A DNA stretch of 64,000 bases from positions 1,612,001 to 1,676,000 of the forward strand of contig CP184673.1 in assembly GCA_048814795.1 (NCBI GenBank), read 5' to 3'. Source of the DNA: Thermatribacter sp048814795 (GTDB lineage Bacteria > Atribacterota > Atribacteria > Atribacterales > Thermatribacteraceae). Position 1 is the stretch's first letter, and each line of letters starts with the position of its first letter. The translations under genes were made by a program, and so were the position numbers. The notes beneath the pieces are model-generated. The model saw only the letters and a list, made by a program, of their open reading frames with translations, was not told the DNA's origin and did no database searches. This document shows positions 1-9,131 of the stretch, in pieces.

Positions 1-1047
1 TTGCAGGTTTCCTTTATAGAGCTTGAAACGCACTTCTCCGCTTGCCTTCCTGGCCAGTCTGGCCATAAAAGCATCCAGAGCTTCTCGCAGTAAAGAGTGC
101 CAGAGACCTTCATAGACGATTTGCGCATACTCCTCCTCAAGATGGGGCTTAAAGTGCAGCACTTCTCGAGGTAACACCATGTTTTCTATTTCCCGATATG
201 CAGTCAGTAAAATTAAGGCTGCAGGACATTCATAGACCTCACGCGACTTAATACCTACTAATCTGTTCTCAAGATGGTCTATGCGCCCGAAGCCGTGTTC
301 ACCTCCCAGCTTATTCAACTCTTCAACCAGGTTAAGCAGCGAATAATACTGACCATTTAAGGTTTTGGGTATTCCTTCTTCAAAGCCTATCTCGAAGACC
401 AGAGGCTCGTTGGGAGCTTCAAGGGGACTTCGTGTCCACTCAAAAACCTCTTCCGGAGGCTCAACCCAGGGGTCTTCCAGCACTCCACATTCAATACTCC
501 TTCCCCAGATATTCTGATCAATACTGTAAGGGCTACCTGTGGTGACAGGAACTGGTATGCCGTTAAGATTGGCATACTCAATTTCTTCTTCCCTGCTCCA
601 GTTCCACATCCTCGCCGGGGCAATTACTTTTAGAGATGGATCCAGTGCTGCCACCGAAACTTCAATACGCACCTGGTCATTCCCTTTGCCGGTACAGCCA
701 TGCGCCACATAACGGGCTCCTTTTTCTCTGGCAACCTTCACCAAATACTCTGCAATTAGGGGTCTGGAAAGTGCCGTAGCCAGAGGGTATTTCTTTTCAT
801 ATACTGCCTGTGCCCAGAGAGCAGGAATAATAAATCGCTGTAAGAACTCTTCGCGTACATCAAAGACAAAAGCTTCTTTCGCGCCTACAGCAAGTGCTTT
901 TTTACGTACCTCCTCGAGGTCTTTACCCTGTCCCAGGTCCAGAGTGACCGCATAGACTTCCACATCCATTTGTTCTTGCAACCAACGGATAGCAACCGAG
1001 GTATCCAAACCACCCGAATAAGCAAGTACTACTTTTTCTTTGCTCAT
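1..1047 (-). CDS. argG: Argininosuccinate synthase, 3' end cut off by the window edge
   Basis: The enzyme joins citrulline and aspartate with ATP to give argininosuccinate, the penultimate step of arginine synthesis in the cytosol. The frame is open from the ATG at 1045-1047 to base 1, giving 349 residues of an expected ~400, so roughly 50 C-terminal residues lie outside the window. The N-terminal ATP-pyrophosphatase loop SGGLDTS is at residues 11-17, and the internal HGCTGKGNDQ stretch typical of the family is present. It follows argD by 193 bp, a gap much larger than elsewhere in this operon, which contains possible RNA structure (see 1106-1154). Only the missing end is uncertain. Confidence 0.95.
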   Translation of the reverse strand, partial: MSKEKVVLAYSGGLDTSVAIRWLQEQMDVEVYAVTLDLGQGKDLEEVRKKALAVGAKEAFVFDVREEFLQRFIIPALWAQAVYEKKYPLATALSRPLIAEYLVKVAREKGARYVAHGCTGKGNDQVRIEVSVAALDPSLKVIAPARMWNWSREEEIEYANLNGIPVPVTTGSPYSIDQNIWGRSIECGVLEDPWVEPPEEVFEWTRSPLEAPNEPLVFEIGFEEGIPKTLNGQYYSLLNLVEELNKLGGEHGFGRIDHLENRLVGIKSREVYECPAALILLTAYREIENMVLPREVLHFKPHLEEEYAQIVYEGLWHSLLREALDAFMARLARKASGEVRFKLYKGNLQ

Positions 1048-1105
1048 AGCAAACTCAACTCACCCCAACTTAAATTTATCTAAAGGTGGCTGGGTTATTT
1101 CTATT

Positions 1106-1154
1106 CCGCCTCTCAGGTTAGCCTCACCCCAGCAGGCGGTATTCAAGGCTAACC
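1106..1154 (-). promoter_or_regulatory. Possible structured leader upstream of argG
   Basis: On the minus strand GGTTAGCC (1154-1147) can pair with GGCTAACC (1123-1116), and CCGCCT (1139-1134) can pair with AGGCGG (1111-1106). The two pairings interleave, so they would form a pseudoknot or exclude each other. No U-tract follows, so it is not a standard terminator. The 193-bp argD-argG gap is otherwise featureless. A regulatory role is inference. Confidence 0.3.
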
Positions 1155-1240
1155 AGTTCTTGAAAAATACACGATAATCTTCTCACTAATATTTTTTAAT
1201 GGTTCAATTAAATTTTAATCAAAAACTAATTTGCAAGGCC

Positions 1241-2449
1241 TTACAGTGCTTCTAAAATTTTATTCAATTCATCAACCGCCAAGTCAACATGTTCCCTTTC
1301 TATAATTAAAGGTGGCAAAAATCTCACCACATCATCATTGCAAGCATTAACAAGCACTCTATTTTCAAACAATCCCTGAGCTACTTCCTTAGCCCTGCCA
1401 GGGATTTCGACACCCCACATGAGACCAATTCCTCTAACATCTTTAACCAGATCCGGATGTTTCCTTTGCAAGTCCTCCAGTTTTTCTTTCAAATAGTTTC
1501 CCTTTTCACTTACTCCTCTCAAAAATGGCTCCTTGCTTACTTCATCACAAACTACACAGGCACTCCTGGCACACAACGGATTTCCGCCAAAAGTGCTGCC
1601 CTGATCCCCTAAGTGCAGGAAAGGCAGGACTTTCTCGCTAAGAAGGCAACAACCAATAGGCAACCCCCCGCCTAAACCCTTGGCAAGGGTCACCAGATCC
1701 GGTTTAACCTCAAAATGCTGAAAAGCAAAGAAAGAGCCTGTTCTTCCCACTCCACACTGCACTTCATCAAAAATAAGCAGGATGTCTTCTTTGTCGCACA
1801 ATTCACGCAAGCCTTGCAAAAACTCTTTGCTACTCGGATAAATTCCTCCTTCTCCCTGTACAGGTTCTACTATAATAGCACATACCTCGTCATCAAGGAC
1901 TTTCAAAACACTTTCCAAGTCGTTTAATTGGGCATAGGCAATACCAGAAGGAAGGGGTTCCAGATCTTTATGAAACTTCTCCTGCCCAGTAGCAGCAAGT
2001 GTTAATAAGGTACGGCCGTGAAAGGAGCGCTCAAAAGAAACGAACTTAAAACGTTTTTGGTGCTTTCTGTGACCGTAAAAGCGGGCTACCTTCATAGCCA
2101 CCTCATTGGCTTCGGCTCCGCTATTCACAAAGAAAGCTTTGGAAAGCCCTGAAATTTTGACCAAGCGTTCGGCAAGCTCAATCTGGGGTAAAGTATAGAA
2201 AAGATTTGAAGTGTGGAGCAATCTTGTGGCTTCTTCTTGAATTGCTTTAACCAGAGGAGGAAAATTATAACCCAATACATTTACAGCGATACCCGCCAGA
2301 AAGTCCAGATACTTGTTGCCTTCTAAATCAAAAAGATAAGGACCCTCTCCTGAGACAAAGACCACCGGAAAACGACGATAAACCCCCAGGTGGTATTTTT
2401 TTTCTTTTTCAAAATAATAATCACTGCCCTTCACTTCGCACCACCTCAT
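1241..2449 (-). CDS. argD: Acetylornithine aminotransferase
   Basis: A class-III PLP aminotransferase that converts N-acetylglutamate semialdehyde to N-acetylornithine with glutamate as amino donor. The 402-residue length is normal. Visible landmarks are the NSGAEANE stretch (109-116), the DEVQ motif (228-231) that holds the PLP ring, and the Schiff-base lysine K257 in LAKGLGGG. The ATG overlaps the argB stop by 4 bp, implying translational coupling. In some bacteria the same enzyme also acts as succinyl-DAP aminotransferase, but this cluster carries dapL, so that role is not needed here. Confidence 0.95.
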   Translation of the reverse strand: MRWCEVKGSDYYFEKEKKYHLGVYRRFPVVFVSGEGPYLFDLEGNKYLDFLAGIAVNVLGYNFPPLVKAIQEEATRLLHTSNLFYTLPQIELAERLVKISGLSKAFFVNSGAEANEVAMKVARFYGHRKHQKRFKFVSFERSFHGRTLLTLAATGQEKFHKDLEPLPSGIAYAQLNDLESVLKVLDDEVCAIIVEPVQGEGGIYPSSKEFLQGLRELCDKEDILLIFDEVQCGVGRTGSFFAFQHFEVKPDLVTLAKGLGGGLPIGCCLLSEKVLPFLHLGDQGSTFGGNPLCARSACVVCDEVSKEPFLRGVSEKGNYLKEKLEDLQRKHPDLVKDVRGIGLMWGVEIPGRAKEVAQGLFENRVLVNACNDDVVRFLPPLIIEREHVDLAVDELNKILEAL

Positions 2450-3249
2450 TTTCTTATCCAGGTACCCCGCAGGTTCCCCCTATCCAGGTCGCAAACTTTC
2501 TCCAGCTCTCTAATTGAGCCAATGAACACCCTGTTAACTCCTCCACAAACCACCTGACAGGCCATCTCGACTTTGGGAATCATGCCACCCTGGATTACAC
2601 CTCTCTCGATCAAATCTTCGGCTTCAAAAACAGAAAGCTCCTTGTAGAGAGAAGAGGGATCTTCAAGCACACGGAGAACTCCAGGCACATCAGAGAAGAG
2701 AAATAACTCCTCCACCCCCAACGCCTGAGCAAGTCTGCAGGCTGCCCAGTCAGCATTCACGTTAAGACTATTACCTTCTTCATCTGTGGAAACAGGCGAA
2801 ATGACCGGCAAGAAACCTCCCTGCCACAGAGTATCTATTATCCGAGTATTTACTTCTACAATTTCTCCTACCCTACCCAGGTCCAGCAACTTCCCCTCTT
2901 TTTCTTTCTTGACTTTTCTGGCAACGAAAAGATTACCATCCCGGCCACTGATACCGCAAGCACTAATCCCCAGGCGAGAAAACCCTCCCACCAGTTTCTT
3001 ATTGATCAAACCGGAAAGAACCATTTCCGTAACTTCCATATCCTCTTCGGTAGTTACTCTCAATCCATCTACAAAAACCGGCTTGCGGTGCATTTTTTCC
3101 ATAAAGGAAGATATCTGAACTCCCCCACCGTGGACAAGAGCAACTGGCACTCCTTTTTTAAAAAGCTCTGCTATAGGTTTTAAAAGGAGAGAATCATCAA
3201 GCTCTACCCCTTTACCACTTATTTTAAAAACCGCCTTCATTTCCAACAC
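2446..3249 (-). CDS. argB: Acetylglutamate kinase
   Basis: Phosphorylates N-acetylglutamate in the second step of the acetyl-cycle arginine pathway. The amino-acid-kinase fold is evident: the nucleotide-binding HGGGVQ (40-45), an NVNAD segment for substrate/ATP contacts, and the late GGMIPK motif. At 267 residues it is shorter than the ~300-residue arginine-inhibited hexameric type and lacks the mobile N-terminal helix of that type, so it may not be feedback inhibited by arginine (inference). It lies between argJ (7 bp away) and argD (4-bp overlap). Confidence 0.94.
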   Translation of the reverse strand: MLEMKAVFKISGKGVELDDSLLLKPIAELFKKGVPVALVHGGGVQISSFMEKMHRKPVFVDGLRVTTEEDMEVTEMVLSGLINKKLVGGFSRLGISACGISGRDGNLFVARKVKKEKEGKLLDLGRVGEIVEVNTRIIDTLWQGGFLPVISPVSTDEEGNSLNVNADWAACRLAQALGVEELFLFSDVPGVLRVLEDPSSLYKELSVFEAEDLIERGVIQGGMIPKVEMACQVVCGGVNRVFIGSIRELEKVCDLDRGNLRGTWIRK

Positions 3250-3256
3250 CTCAAAA

Positions 3257-4477
3257 TCAAGTGTAATGGCTGTTAATCTTCACATAGTCCAGAGAGAAAT
3301 CAGAGGTCCAAACCTGAAAAGAAGCATTACCAGAGCCAAGATCTAATAACACATGAAGTTCCTTGTTTCGCATGATTTTCTCGAGCACTTCTCTGGAAAC
3401 CTCTGCAGCAACACCACGCTCTACGAAAAGCTGCCCATTGATTTTCAGTTTTACTTCCTGGGGTGAGAATTTTGCTCCACAACGCCCCGCAGCAGCGAGA
3501 ATTCTTCCCCAGTTGGGGTCTTCTCCAAAAAATGCCGTCTTCACCAGAGGCGATTCAGCAATCGCGTAAGCACAGAGACGAGCCTCTTCTCTACTTCCAG
3601 CACCTTGTACCTCAACGGTCACGAATTTAGTCGCTCCCTCGGCATCCCTGACGATATCTTTAGCAAGCTCTCTGGTCAGCCAGAACAGAGCCTCCCTAAA
3701 GACTGGAACAACAGGGCTCCTCTCATCTATAAGGGGAGTTCCGCTAGCCCCGTTGCTCATGAAAAGCACCATGTCGTTGGTGCTGGTATCCCCATCAACA
3801 GTTATTCTGTTGAAGCTCTGTTCTACAGCCTCAAAGAGCAAAAAGCGCAATAAGGATATCTCCAGATCAGCATCAGTAGCAATAAAGGCCAGCATGGTGG
3901 CCATATTGGGCTTTATCATTCCTGCCCCCTTGGCGATACCGGCGATGTGAACCGCACCCCGAGGTGTTTCAATTTCCACTGCTCTCTCTTTGGGAACGGT
4001 GTCCGTAGTCATAATTGCCAGCGCTGCATTGTGTCCTGAGGATTGCTTGGGAAACAGGGAACGAATATCTCTAAGACCCTGCTTTATTTTATCTACTGGA
4101 AGCAACTCTCCGATTACACCAGTGGAAGCAACGCTCACCCAGGAAAGGTTGGGAACACCAAAAACCAGAGCTGTTTCCTTAACAACTTCCTGGGCATCTT
4201 TAATCCCTCGTTCCCCGGTGCAGGCATTGGCTACGCCACTGTTAACAACCAGAACCTGAATTGTAGACGCCTTACGAAGATGTTCCCTGGTCACCACTAC
4301 CGGTGCGGCTTGAAAAAGGTTCTGAGTAAAAACCCCCCAGGCTTTGGCAGGAGGGTTAGAATAAATAACCGCCAGGTCTTTCTTGCCTTTCTTAATACCA
4401 CATTCCACCCCCTGAGCGTATATCCCCCTCACCTCGTCCAGGCCACTTTGCAAAACTTTCCATCCCACTTCCAACAT
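3257..4477 (-). CDS. argJ: Bifunctional ornithine acetyltransferase / N-acetylglutamate synthase
   Basis: ArgJ recycles the acetyl group from N-acetylornithine to glutamate. The protein self-cleaves before a threonine that becomes the nucleophile; here the cleavage site is in KPNMATML, with A193/T194 as the scissile pair. Length (406 residues) is standard. The C-terminal FGEDPNWGR segment is also conserved. No separate argA is seen, in keeping with a bifunctional ArgJ that makes acetylglutamate itself; this is an inference from context. It follows argC by 6 bp. Confidence 0.95.
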   Translation of the reverse strand: MLEVGWKVLQSGLDEVRGIYAQGVECGIKKGKKDLAVIYSNPPAKAWGVFTQNLFQAAPVVVTREHLRKASTIQVLVVNSGVANACTGERGIKDAQEVVKETALVFGVPNLSWVSVASTGVIGELLPVDKIKQGLRDIRSLFPKQSSGHNAALAIMTTDTVPKERAVEIETPRGAVHIAGIAKGAGMIKPNMATMLAFIATDADLEISLLRFLLFEAVEQSFNRITVDGDTSTNDMVLFMSNGASGTPLIDERSPVVPVFREALFWLTRELAKDIVRDAEGATKFVTVEVQGAGSREEARLCAYAIAESPLVKTAFFGEDPNWGRILAAAGRCGAKFSPQEVKLKINGQLFVERGVAAEVSREVLEKIMRNKELHVLLDLGSGNASFQVWTSDFSLDYVKINSHYT

Positions 4478-4483
4478 ACCTCC

Positions 4484-5518
4484 TCAGGGATACAAAATGC
4501 TTTCAGGAAGACCAATTTTTTCATCAATACCAAACATGATATTCATATTCTGGACTGCCTGCCCGGAAGCTCCTTTGGTAAGGTTATCAATGGCCGAAAC
4601 CAGCACCAGTTGACGACCGACTTTCAAAAAACCAATATCAATAAAGTTGGAACCAACCACCCATTTTATTTCCGGAAAATTTCCTGGAGAAAATATCCTC
4701 ACCCAGTACCAATCCTGGTAGTAAGCTTTGAAAAGCTCAAAAATGTCCTGCTCAGAAACTTCTTTTCTCAATCTTAGATAAATGGTACTCAAGATACCTC
4801 TTTTTACAGGGAGAAGATGAGGAACAAAAGTAACCTTCACCTCTTTTTCACAAAGTTCACTTAGCTTCTCCTCCATTTCCGGCTGATGTCTGTGTCCGCC
4901 AACTCCGTAAGCCTTAAAATTTCCGTAAACTTCACAAAAGTGAGTGCTTTCCTTGGGTTTCTTTCCAGCACCACTTACTCCGGACTTACTATCCACAATA
5001 ATATTCTCTTCTACCAGCCCTTCTTTTAGCAAAGGATAGACCGGAATAATCACCGAAGTGGGATAACAACCAGGATTGGCCACCAGCCGGGCCTGAGCTA
5101 TTTTACTTCCGTAAATCTCGGGTATGCCATACACCGCCTCCTCAAGCGCCAAAGGCTCAAGGTGGGTAACACCGTAAACTTTTTCATAGGCTTCTCTGCT
5201 TTTAAAGCGAAAATCAGCACTCAAATCGATTACTCTCACTTTGGAGTCAAAAAGCTTTAGATAACTCATGGATTCTCCGTGGGGTAGAGCCAGGAAAACT
5301 GCGTCAACCGGTGAAGGTATCCCCTGCTTTCCAAAACCCAAAAATTTAAGGGACGTCCTCTTTATCCAGGCAGAACAGTACTCTTCCAGGCTTTCGCCAG
5401 CAAAGCTTTCACTGGAAATCCAGACCACTTCTACCAGAGGATGCAGGTTTAAAATGCGCAAAAGTTCAAGTCCGGTATAGCCACTTCCACCAACTATCCC
5501 TACTTTTATCTTGCTCAT
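4484..5518 (-). CDS. argC: N-acetyl-gamma-glutamyl-phosphate reductase
   Basis: NADPH-dependent reduction of acetylglutamyl phosphate to the semialdehyde. The Rossmann loop GIVGGSGYTG sits at the N-terminus and the catalytic cysteine is in NPGCYPTS. I place the start at the ATG ending at 5518 because a G-rich Shine-Dalgarno-like stretch lies upstream of it; the ATG 21 bp further upstream lacks one and lies against the T-box terminator. That gives 344 residues. It is the first gene of the argCJBDG operon and directly follows the T-box leader. Confidence 0.93.
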   Translation of the reverse strand: MSKIKVGIVGGSGYTGLELLRILNLHPLVEVVWISSESFAGESLEEYCSAWIKRTSLKFLGFGKQGIPSPVDAVFLALPHGESMSYLKLFDSKVRVIDLSADFRFKSREAYEKVYGVTHLEPLALEEAVYGIPEIYGSKIAQARLVANPGCYPTSVIIPVYPLLKEGLVEENIIVDSKSGVSGAGKKPKESTHFCEVYGNFKAYGVGGHRHQPEMEEKLSELCEKEVKVTFVPHLLPVKRGILSTIYLRLRKEVSEQDIFELFKAYYQDWYWVRIFSPGNFPEIKWVVGSNFIDIGFLKVGRQLVLVSAIDNLTKGASGQAVQNMNIMFGIDEKIGLPESILYP

Positions 5519-5540
5519 CCTGTTATTCCCCCCATTCAAA

Positions 5541-5569
5541 CAAAAAGCCTCGTCGCTCAGGACGAGGCC
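5541..5569 (-). terminator. T-box regulated intrinsic terminator
   Basis: Minus-strand hairpin GCCTCGTC / GACGAGGC followed by a T5 run, 23-50 bases before the argC start. In the T-box mechanism uncharged tRNA stabilises the competing antiterminator. Confidence 0.85.
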
Positions 5570-5812
5570 TCTTTAGCGGCAGGAGTACACTGCTCCAGGC
5601 AGTGTACGGTACCACCCTGCTTTACTCGTATGAGGTAACGGGGAAAACCCGGGATAACCCTACTTGGGATTAAACATCCCTTTCTTCAGGACCAGCTCCA
5701 GGGCTCTAAAAACTCTTCCTCCGGGGAGAACCTGTCCACCATGAAGTTCCCTCGCTGTGCCCTTCAGAAGATACCCTCCCTTTCCTTGCCTTTACCCACT
5801 ATTTACTTCAGT
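5541..5812 (-). promoter_or_regulatory. T-box leader of the arginine operon
   Basis: The T-box sequence GCAGGGTGGTACCG (minus strand, 5620-5607) is unmistakable. It precedes a perfect hairpin with arms GTACACTGC/GCAGTGTAC (5607-5585) and an intrinsic terminator (5569-5541). Upstream are a stem I region with AGCGAGG and GGTGGA, resembling the conserved distal bulge and loop. T-boxes sense uncharged tRNA through a specifier codon in stem I. By comparison with the glyQS stem I layout I place the specifier at AGA (Arg) in TTTTAGAGCC, which fits the arginine genes downstream. The specifier call is an inference; the T-box call is firm. This leader fills the whole 5519-5850 gap. Confidence 0.92.
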
Positions 5813-5818
5813 AAATGT

Positions 5819-5847
5819 ATATTACATTAAAACACCAAGTCTTGCAA
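5819..5847 (-). promoter_or_regulatory. Sigma-70 type promoter for the arg operon
   Basis: TTGCAA (-35, 5847-5842), a 17-bp spacer, and TAATAT (-10, 5824-5819). Transcription would begin near 5812, just upstream of the T-box stem I, so arg genes can be expressed apart from dapA. Confidence 0.6.
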
Positions 5848-5850
5848 AAA

Positions 5851-6735
5851 TCAAGCGAGACAGTTAACTTCCTTAAGAATATTTTTGAGTTTTTCCTTTT
5901 GCTCACGACTCATGGTACAGAGAGGCGGGCGCACCCATTCCCCACTTTTTCCAGTGAGGCTGAGCGCATACTTCACAGGAATAGGATTGGTGGTGATGAA
6001 GATACCTTTGAAAAGAGGATAAAGCTCGAGGTGGATCTTTATCGCTTTACCAACTTCTCCTTTCTTAAAGGAATCGATCATTTCTTTTATTCTTTTTCCA
6101 ACCAGATGGGCGGCAACGCTGACCACTCCCTTTCCACCATGAGCAAGGATGGTGAGGGTCATGTTGTCATCTCCACTATAAATGGCAAAATCCTGAGGAG
6201 TCATCCGCTGCACGCAAGAGAGCTGATCCACACTCCCTGAAGCTTCTTTAATGGCAACAATGTTGGGTATTTCAGCAAGACGAGCCACAGTCTCAGGGTT
6301 GATATTTATTCCCGTCCTTGAAGGTATGTTGTAAAGCATGATGGGTATATCTACTGCTTCCGCTATAGCCTTAAAATGCAGATAAAGACCCTCCTGCGGA
6401 GGTTTGTTGTAGTAAGGAGCTACCGCCAGAATGCCATGTACTCCCAGCTTTTCAGCTTCCTTGCTAAGCTTTATCGAATCCCGGGTGTTGTAACTACAGG
6501 TCCCGGCTATTACTGCTCCACGATCACCTACTTCCTCAAGAGCTACCTCGAAAAGACGCAATTTCTCTTCATGAGTGAGAGTGGGCGATTCTCCAGTAGT
6601 TCCAGAAACCACCACGCCGTCTGAACCATTGAGCATCAAAAAGTTCAGGATCTGGCGAAAACTCTGGTAATCAATTGACAGGTCCTCCTGAAACGGAGTT
6701 ATCACTGCAGTCAAAAGACTGCCCCATTCTTTCAT
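5851..6735 (-). CDS. dapA: 4-hydroxy-tetrahydrodipicolinate synthase
   Basis: Condenses pyruvate with aspartate semialdehyde, the first committed step to lysine and meso-DAP. The 294-residue TIM barrel shows the GTTGE motif (T46/T47), the catalytic tyrosine Y135 in YNIPSRTG, and the Schiff-base lysine K163 in AIKEASGS. It is the last gene of the lysA-dapB-dapF-dapL-lysC-dapA run and is separated from lysC by 12 bp. Confidence 0.96.
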   Translation of the reverse strand: MKEWGSLLTAVITPFQEDLSIDYQSFRQILNFLMLNGSDGVVVSGTTGESPTLTHEEKLRLFEVALEEVGDRGAVIAGTCSYNTRDSIKLSKEAEKLGVHGILAVAPYYNKPPQEGLYLHFKAIAEAVDIPIMLYNIPSRTGININPETVARLAEIPNIVAIKEASGSVDQLSCVQRMTPQDFAIYSGDDNMTLTILAHGGKGVVSVAAHLVGKRIKEMIDSFKKGEVGKAIKIHLELYPLFKGIFITTNPIPVKYALSLTGKSGEWVRPPLCTMSREQKEKLKNILKEVNCLA

Positions 6736-6747
6736 TTCAAAACCCCC

Positions 6748-7971
6748 TCAACACAATTCATCGAGCTGAAATTTCCGGTGCAAGGCCTGAATAGCCCGTT
6801 CCATGTCTTTTTCCCAAATTAAGCAGGAAATGGTCACGTGAGAGTCCCCAGTTTGCAAGATTTCAATTCCTAACTCTTGAAGAGCCTCGACGAGCTGGGC
6901 CATAACTCCAGGTCGGTCAGCCATTTCAAAACCCACCAGGGACACCTTGGCGCAGGGCGCATTGATGGTAACCGCAAAACCCGCTTGTTCCAAAACTTCT
7001 TTAACTAAGGAAGAACACTGTTCCTCCACCACAAAAGCGGTATTATCAGGGAAGAGGTTAATGAGGTCTATGCTGATACCTTTCTGAGCCAGAGAGCTAA
7101 AGGCGCGGAGTTTGTTCTCAGGCTTCCTGCCAAGCGGTATTACCACCTGGGCCAACCCAGAGCGATAAGCAATGCTATAGAGAGGACGCAATCCTGTACC
7201 CCGTATACCTCGCTCCACAAGGTATCTTATATCACAGATGATGGTACCCTCTCCTTCATGAGTAAGACTACGTACCCTGAGAGGCACTCGGTATTCTCGG
7301 GCTACGCTCATAGCCTTGTGATGGATAACTTTTGCCCCCTGCTGTACAATTTCTGCAGCTTCGGTGTAAGTGAGACCTTTTATGGTTTGGGCTTCAGGAA
7401 CGATACGGGGGTCGGCAGTCATTACTCCTTCTACATCGGTAAAAATGTCCACAAATTCCGCATCGAGTGCTGCACCGAGGACCACAGCAGTGGTGTCGCT
7501 TCCTCCCCGACCCAGAGTAGTTACATCACCTTCTTCAGTAACACCCTGAAATCCTGCCACCACAACCACATATCCTTCTTCAAGGTACTTTCTGAGGCGC
7601 TCTGGTTCCACTCGGAGGATTTTAGCATCTCCAAAGTTAGCATCGGTAATTATTCCAGCCTGCCCACCAGTAAGAGCTATAGAGCGCAGTCCTTGCTTTC
7701 TCAGAGCCTGAGCCATGACCACAGCCGAGATAATTTCCCCACAGGACATCAAAAGATCCAGTTCTCTCGGCTCTACCTGCGAAAACTCCTCCTTAGCAAG
7801 GCCAATTAAAGTGTCAGTGGCATAGGGAGATCCTTTTCTACCCATGGCTGAGACCACAACCACAGTGGAAAAACCCTCATCGAGTGTTTGCTTGATTTTT
7901 TGCACCGCTTTTTCACGAAGTTCGCGGGTATGCACCGAAGTTCCTCCGAATTTCTGTACTACAACCTTCAT
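6748..7971 (-). CDS. lysC: Aspartate kinase
   Basis: Phosphorylates aspartate, feeding lysine, DAP, threonine and methionine. KFGGTSV (7-13) is the ATP/substrate signature. The 407-residue protein has a kinase domain followed by two ACT-type segments (about 265-400), as in lysine-sensitive monofunctional enzymes. Its stop side is 12 bp from dapA and its start overlaps the dapL stop by 4 bp. Being inside the lysine operon suggests lysine as the allosteric effector (inference). Homoserine dehydrogenase is encoded separately at 42055-43353. Confidence 0.95.
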   Translation of the reverse strand: MKVVVQKFGGTSVHTRELREKAVQKIKQTLDEGFSTVVVVSAMGRKGSPYATDTLIGLAKEEFSQVEPRELDLLMSCGEIISAVVMAQALRKQGLRSIALTGGQAGIITDANFGDAKILRVEPERLRKYLEEGYVVVVAGFQGVTEEGDVTTLGRGGSDTTAVVLGAALDAEFVDIFTDVEGVMTADPRIVPEAQTIKGLTYTEAAEIVQQGAKVIHHKAMSVAREYRVPLRVRSLTHEGEGTIICDIRYLVERGIRGTGLRPLYSIAYRSGLAQVVIPLGRKPENKLRAFSSLAQKGISIDLINLFPDNTAFVVEEQCSSLVKEVLEQAGFAVTINAPCAKVSLVGFEMADRPGVMAQLVEALQELGIEILQTGDSHVTISCLIWEKDMERAIQALHRKFQLDELC

Positions 7972-9131
7972 CGGATTAATGCCTCCTCCACCCTGTTCAT
8001 AGCCTTCTCAAGAATCGTATCAGGAGTGGTGAGAGAAATCCTGACAAAGCCCTCACCATACCTTCCAAAACCGATGCCAGGAGTAACCACTACTCCAGCC
8101 CTGTCAAGCAGAAAATTTGCAAAACCCAGGGAATCAAAACCCGAGGGAACAGGGATCCACACGTAAAAAGTCGCTCTGGGCGGTTTTATTTCGATACCAA
8201 CCCTGGCAAGAGTTTTTACTACCAGGTCCCTTCTTTTCCGATAAATGGGCAGCAACCACTCCAGCACCTCTTCCGTGCGGGAAAGTGCCTCCACTCCAGC
8301 CCACTGGATGGCATTAAAGATACCCGAATCTACATTGGTTTTGATTCTACCCAGAGCTTCTATCAGTTGTTCGTTGCCCACCGCAAAACCTATTCGCCAA
8401 CCAGTCATGTTGAAGGTTTTAGAAAGTGAATGAAACTCAATAGCCACCTCCCGGGCACCTTCAACCTCTAATATGGAAGGAGCACGATAACCGTCGAAGG
8501 CGATTTCTGAGTAAGCGAGATCATGAGCGATTATGAAATTATAGCGTCGAGCAAGCTCCACCACCTCTTTAAAAAAATCAAGGGAAGCTACCTGAGAAGT
8601 TGGATTGTTAGGATAGTTAATGAAAACCAATCGGGTTTTTTCCAGAACTTCCTGCGGGAAGCGGCCAAAATCGGGCAGAAAATCGTTTTCCGGGAGCAAG
8701 GGTAACTCAAGAGGAATTCCCCCAGCCAGCATACTCCCTATTTTATAAACTGGATAACCCGGGTCGCTGGCCAGCACTATACTGCCGGGATCCACCACAC
8801 ACCAGGCAAAATGAGCTATACCTTCCTTGGAACCAATTAAGGAGACCACTTCCCGTTCCGGGTCTAACTTTACGCCGAAGCGACGCAAATACCACTCAGC
8901 CACTGCTTTCCTGAATTCATAAAGACCCCGGTAGGAAGGATAACGGTGGTTTTGAGGTTTTCGCGCCTCCTCACAGAGTTTATCAACGATAAAAGAGGGC
9001 GTCGGTAAGTCAGGGTCACCAATTCCCAAGTCCAGTATTTCACGACCCTTTTTCTTTTCTTCTGCTATTTTCTGCTCAATCTGTGCAAAAAGATAAGGTG
9101 GCAGTTTCCTGATACGGGTAGCTACTTCCAT
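7968..9131 (-). CDS. dapL: LL-diaminopimelate aminotransferase
   Basis: A class I/II PLP aminotransferase that turns tetrahydrodipicolinate directly into LL-DAP, bypassing the acyl-blocked dapD/dapC/dapE steps. The PLP lysine is K238 in SLSKTFNMTGWR, with NYPNNPTS at 172-179. Family members also include aspartate and alanine aminotransferases, but the position between dapF and lysC and the absence of dapD/dapE nearby strongly favour DapL. The 387-residue length matches the DapL2-like group better than the longer plant-type enzymes. It overlaps dapF by 10 bp. Confidence 0.88.
   Translation of the reverse strand: MEVATRIRKLPPYLFAQIEQKIAEEKKKGREILDLGIGDPDLPTPSFIVDKLCEEARKPQNHRYPSYRGLYEFRKAVAEWYLRRFGVKLDPEREVVSLIGSKEGIAHFAWCVVDPGSIVLASDPGYPVYKIGSMLAGGIPLELPLLPENDFLPDFGRFPQEVLEKTRLVFINYPNNPTSQVASLDFFKEVVELARRYNFIIAHDLAYSEIAFDGYRAPSILEVEGAREVAIEFHSLSKTFNMTGWRIGFAVGNEQLIEALGRIKTNVDSGIFNAIQWAGVEALSRTEEVLEWLLPIYRKRRDLVVKTLARVGIEIKPPRATFYVWIPVPSGFDSLGFANFLLDRAGVVVTPGIGFGRYGEGFVRISLTTPDTILEKAMNRVEEALIR

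Noticed and set aside
4043..4777. Long plus-strand open frame opposite argJ and argC
   Set aside because: Composition and order of residues are those of an antisense shadow; argC and argJ on the other strand have clear motifs and operon spacing.
5570..5850. Lysine riboswitch or SAM riboswitch in the dapA-argC gap
   Set aside because: The conserved T-box sequence and antiterminator identify the element as a T-box.
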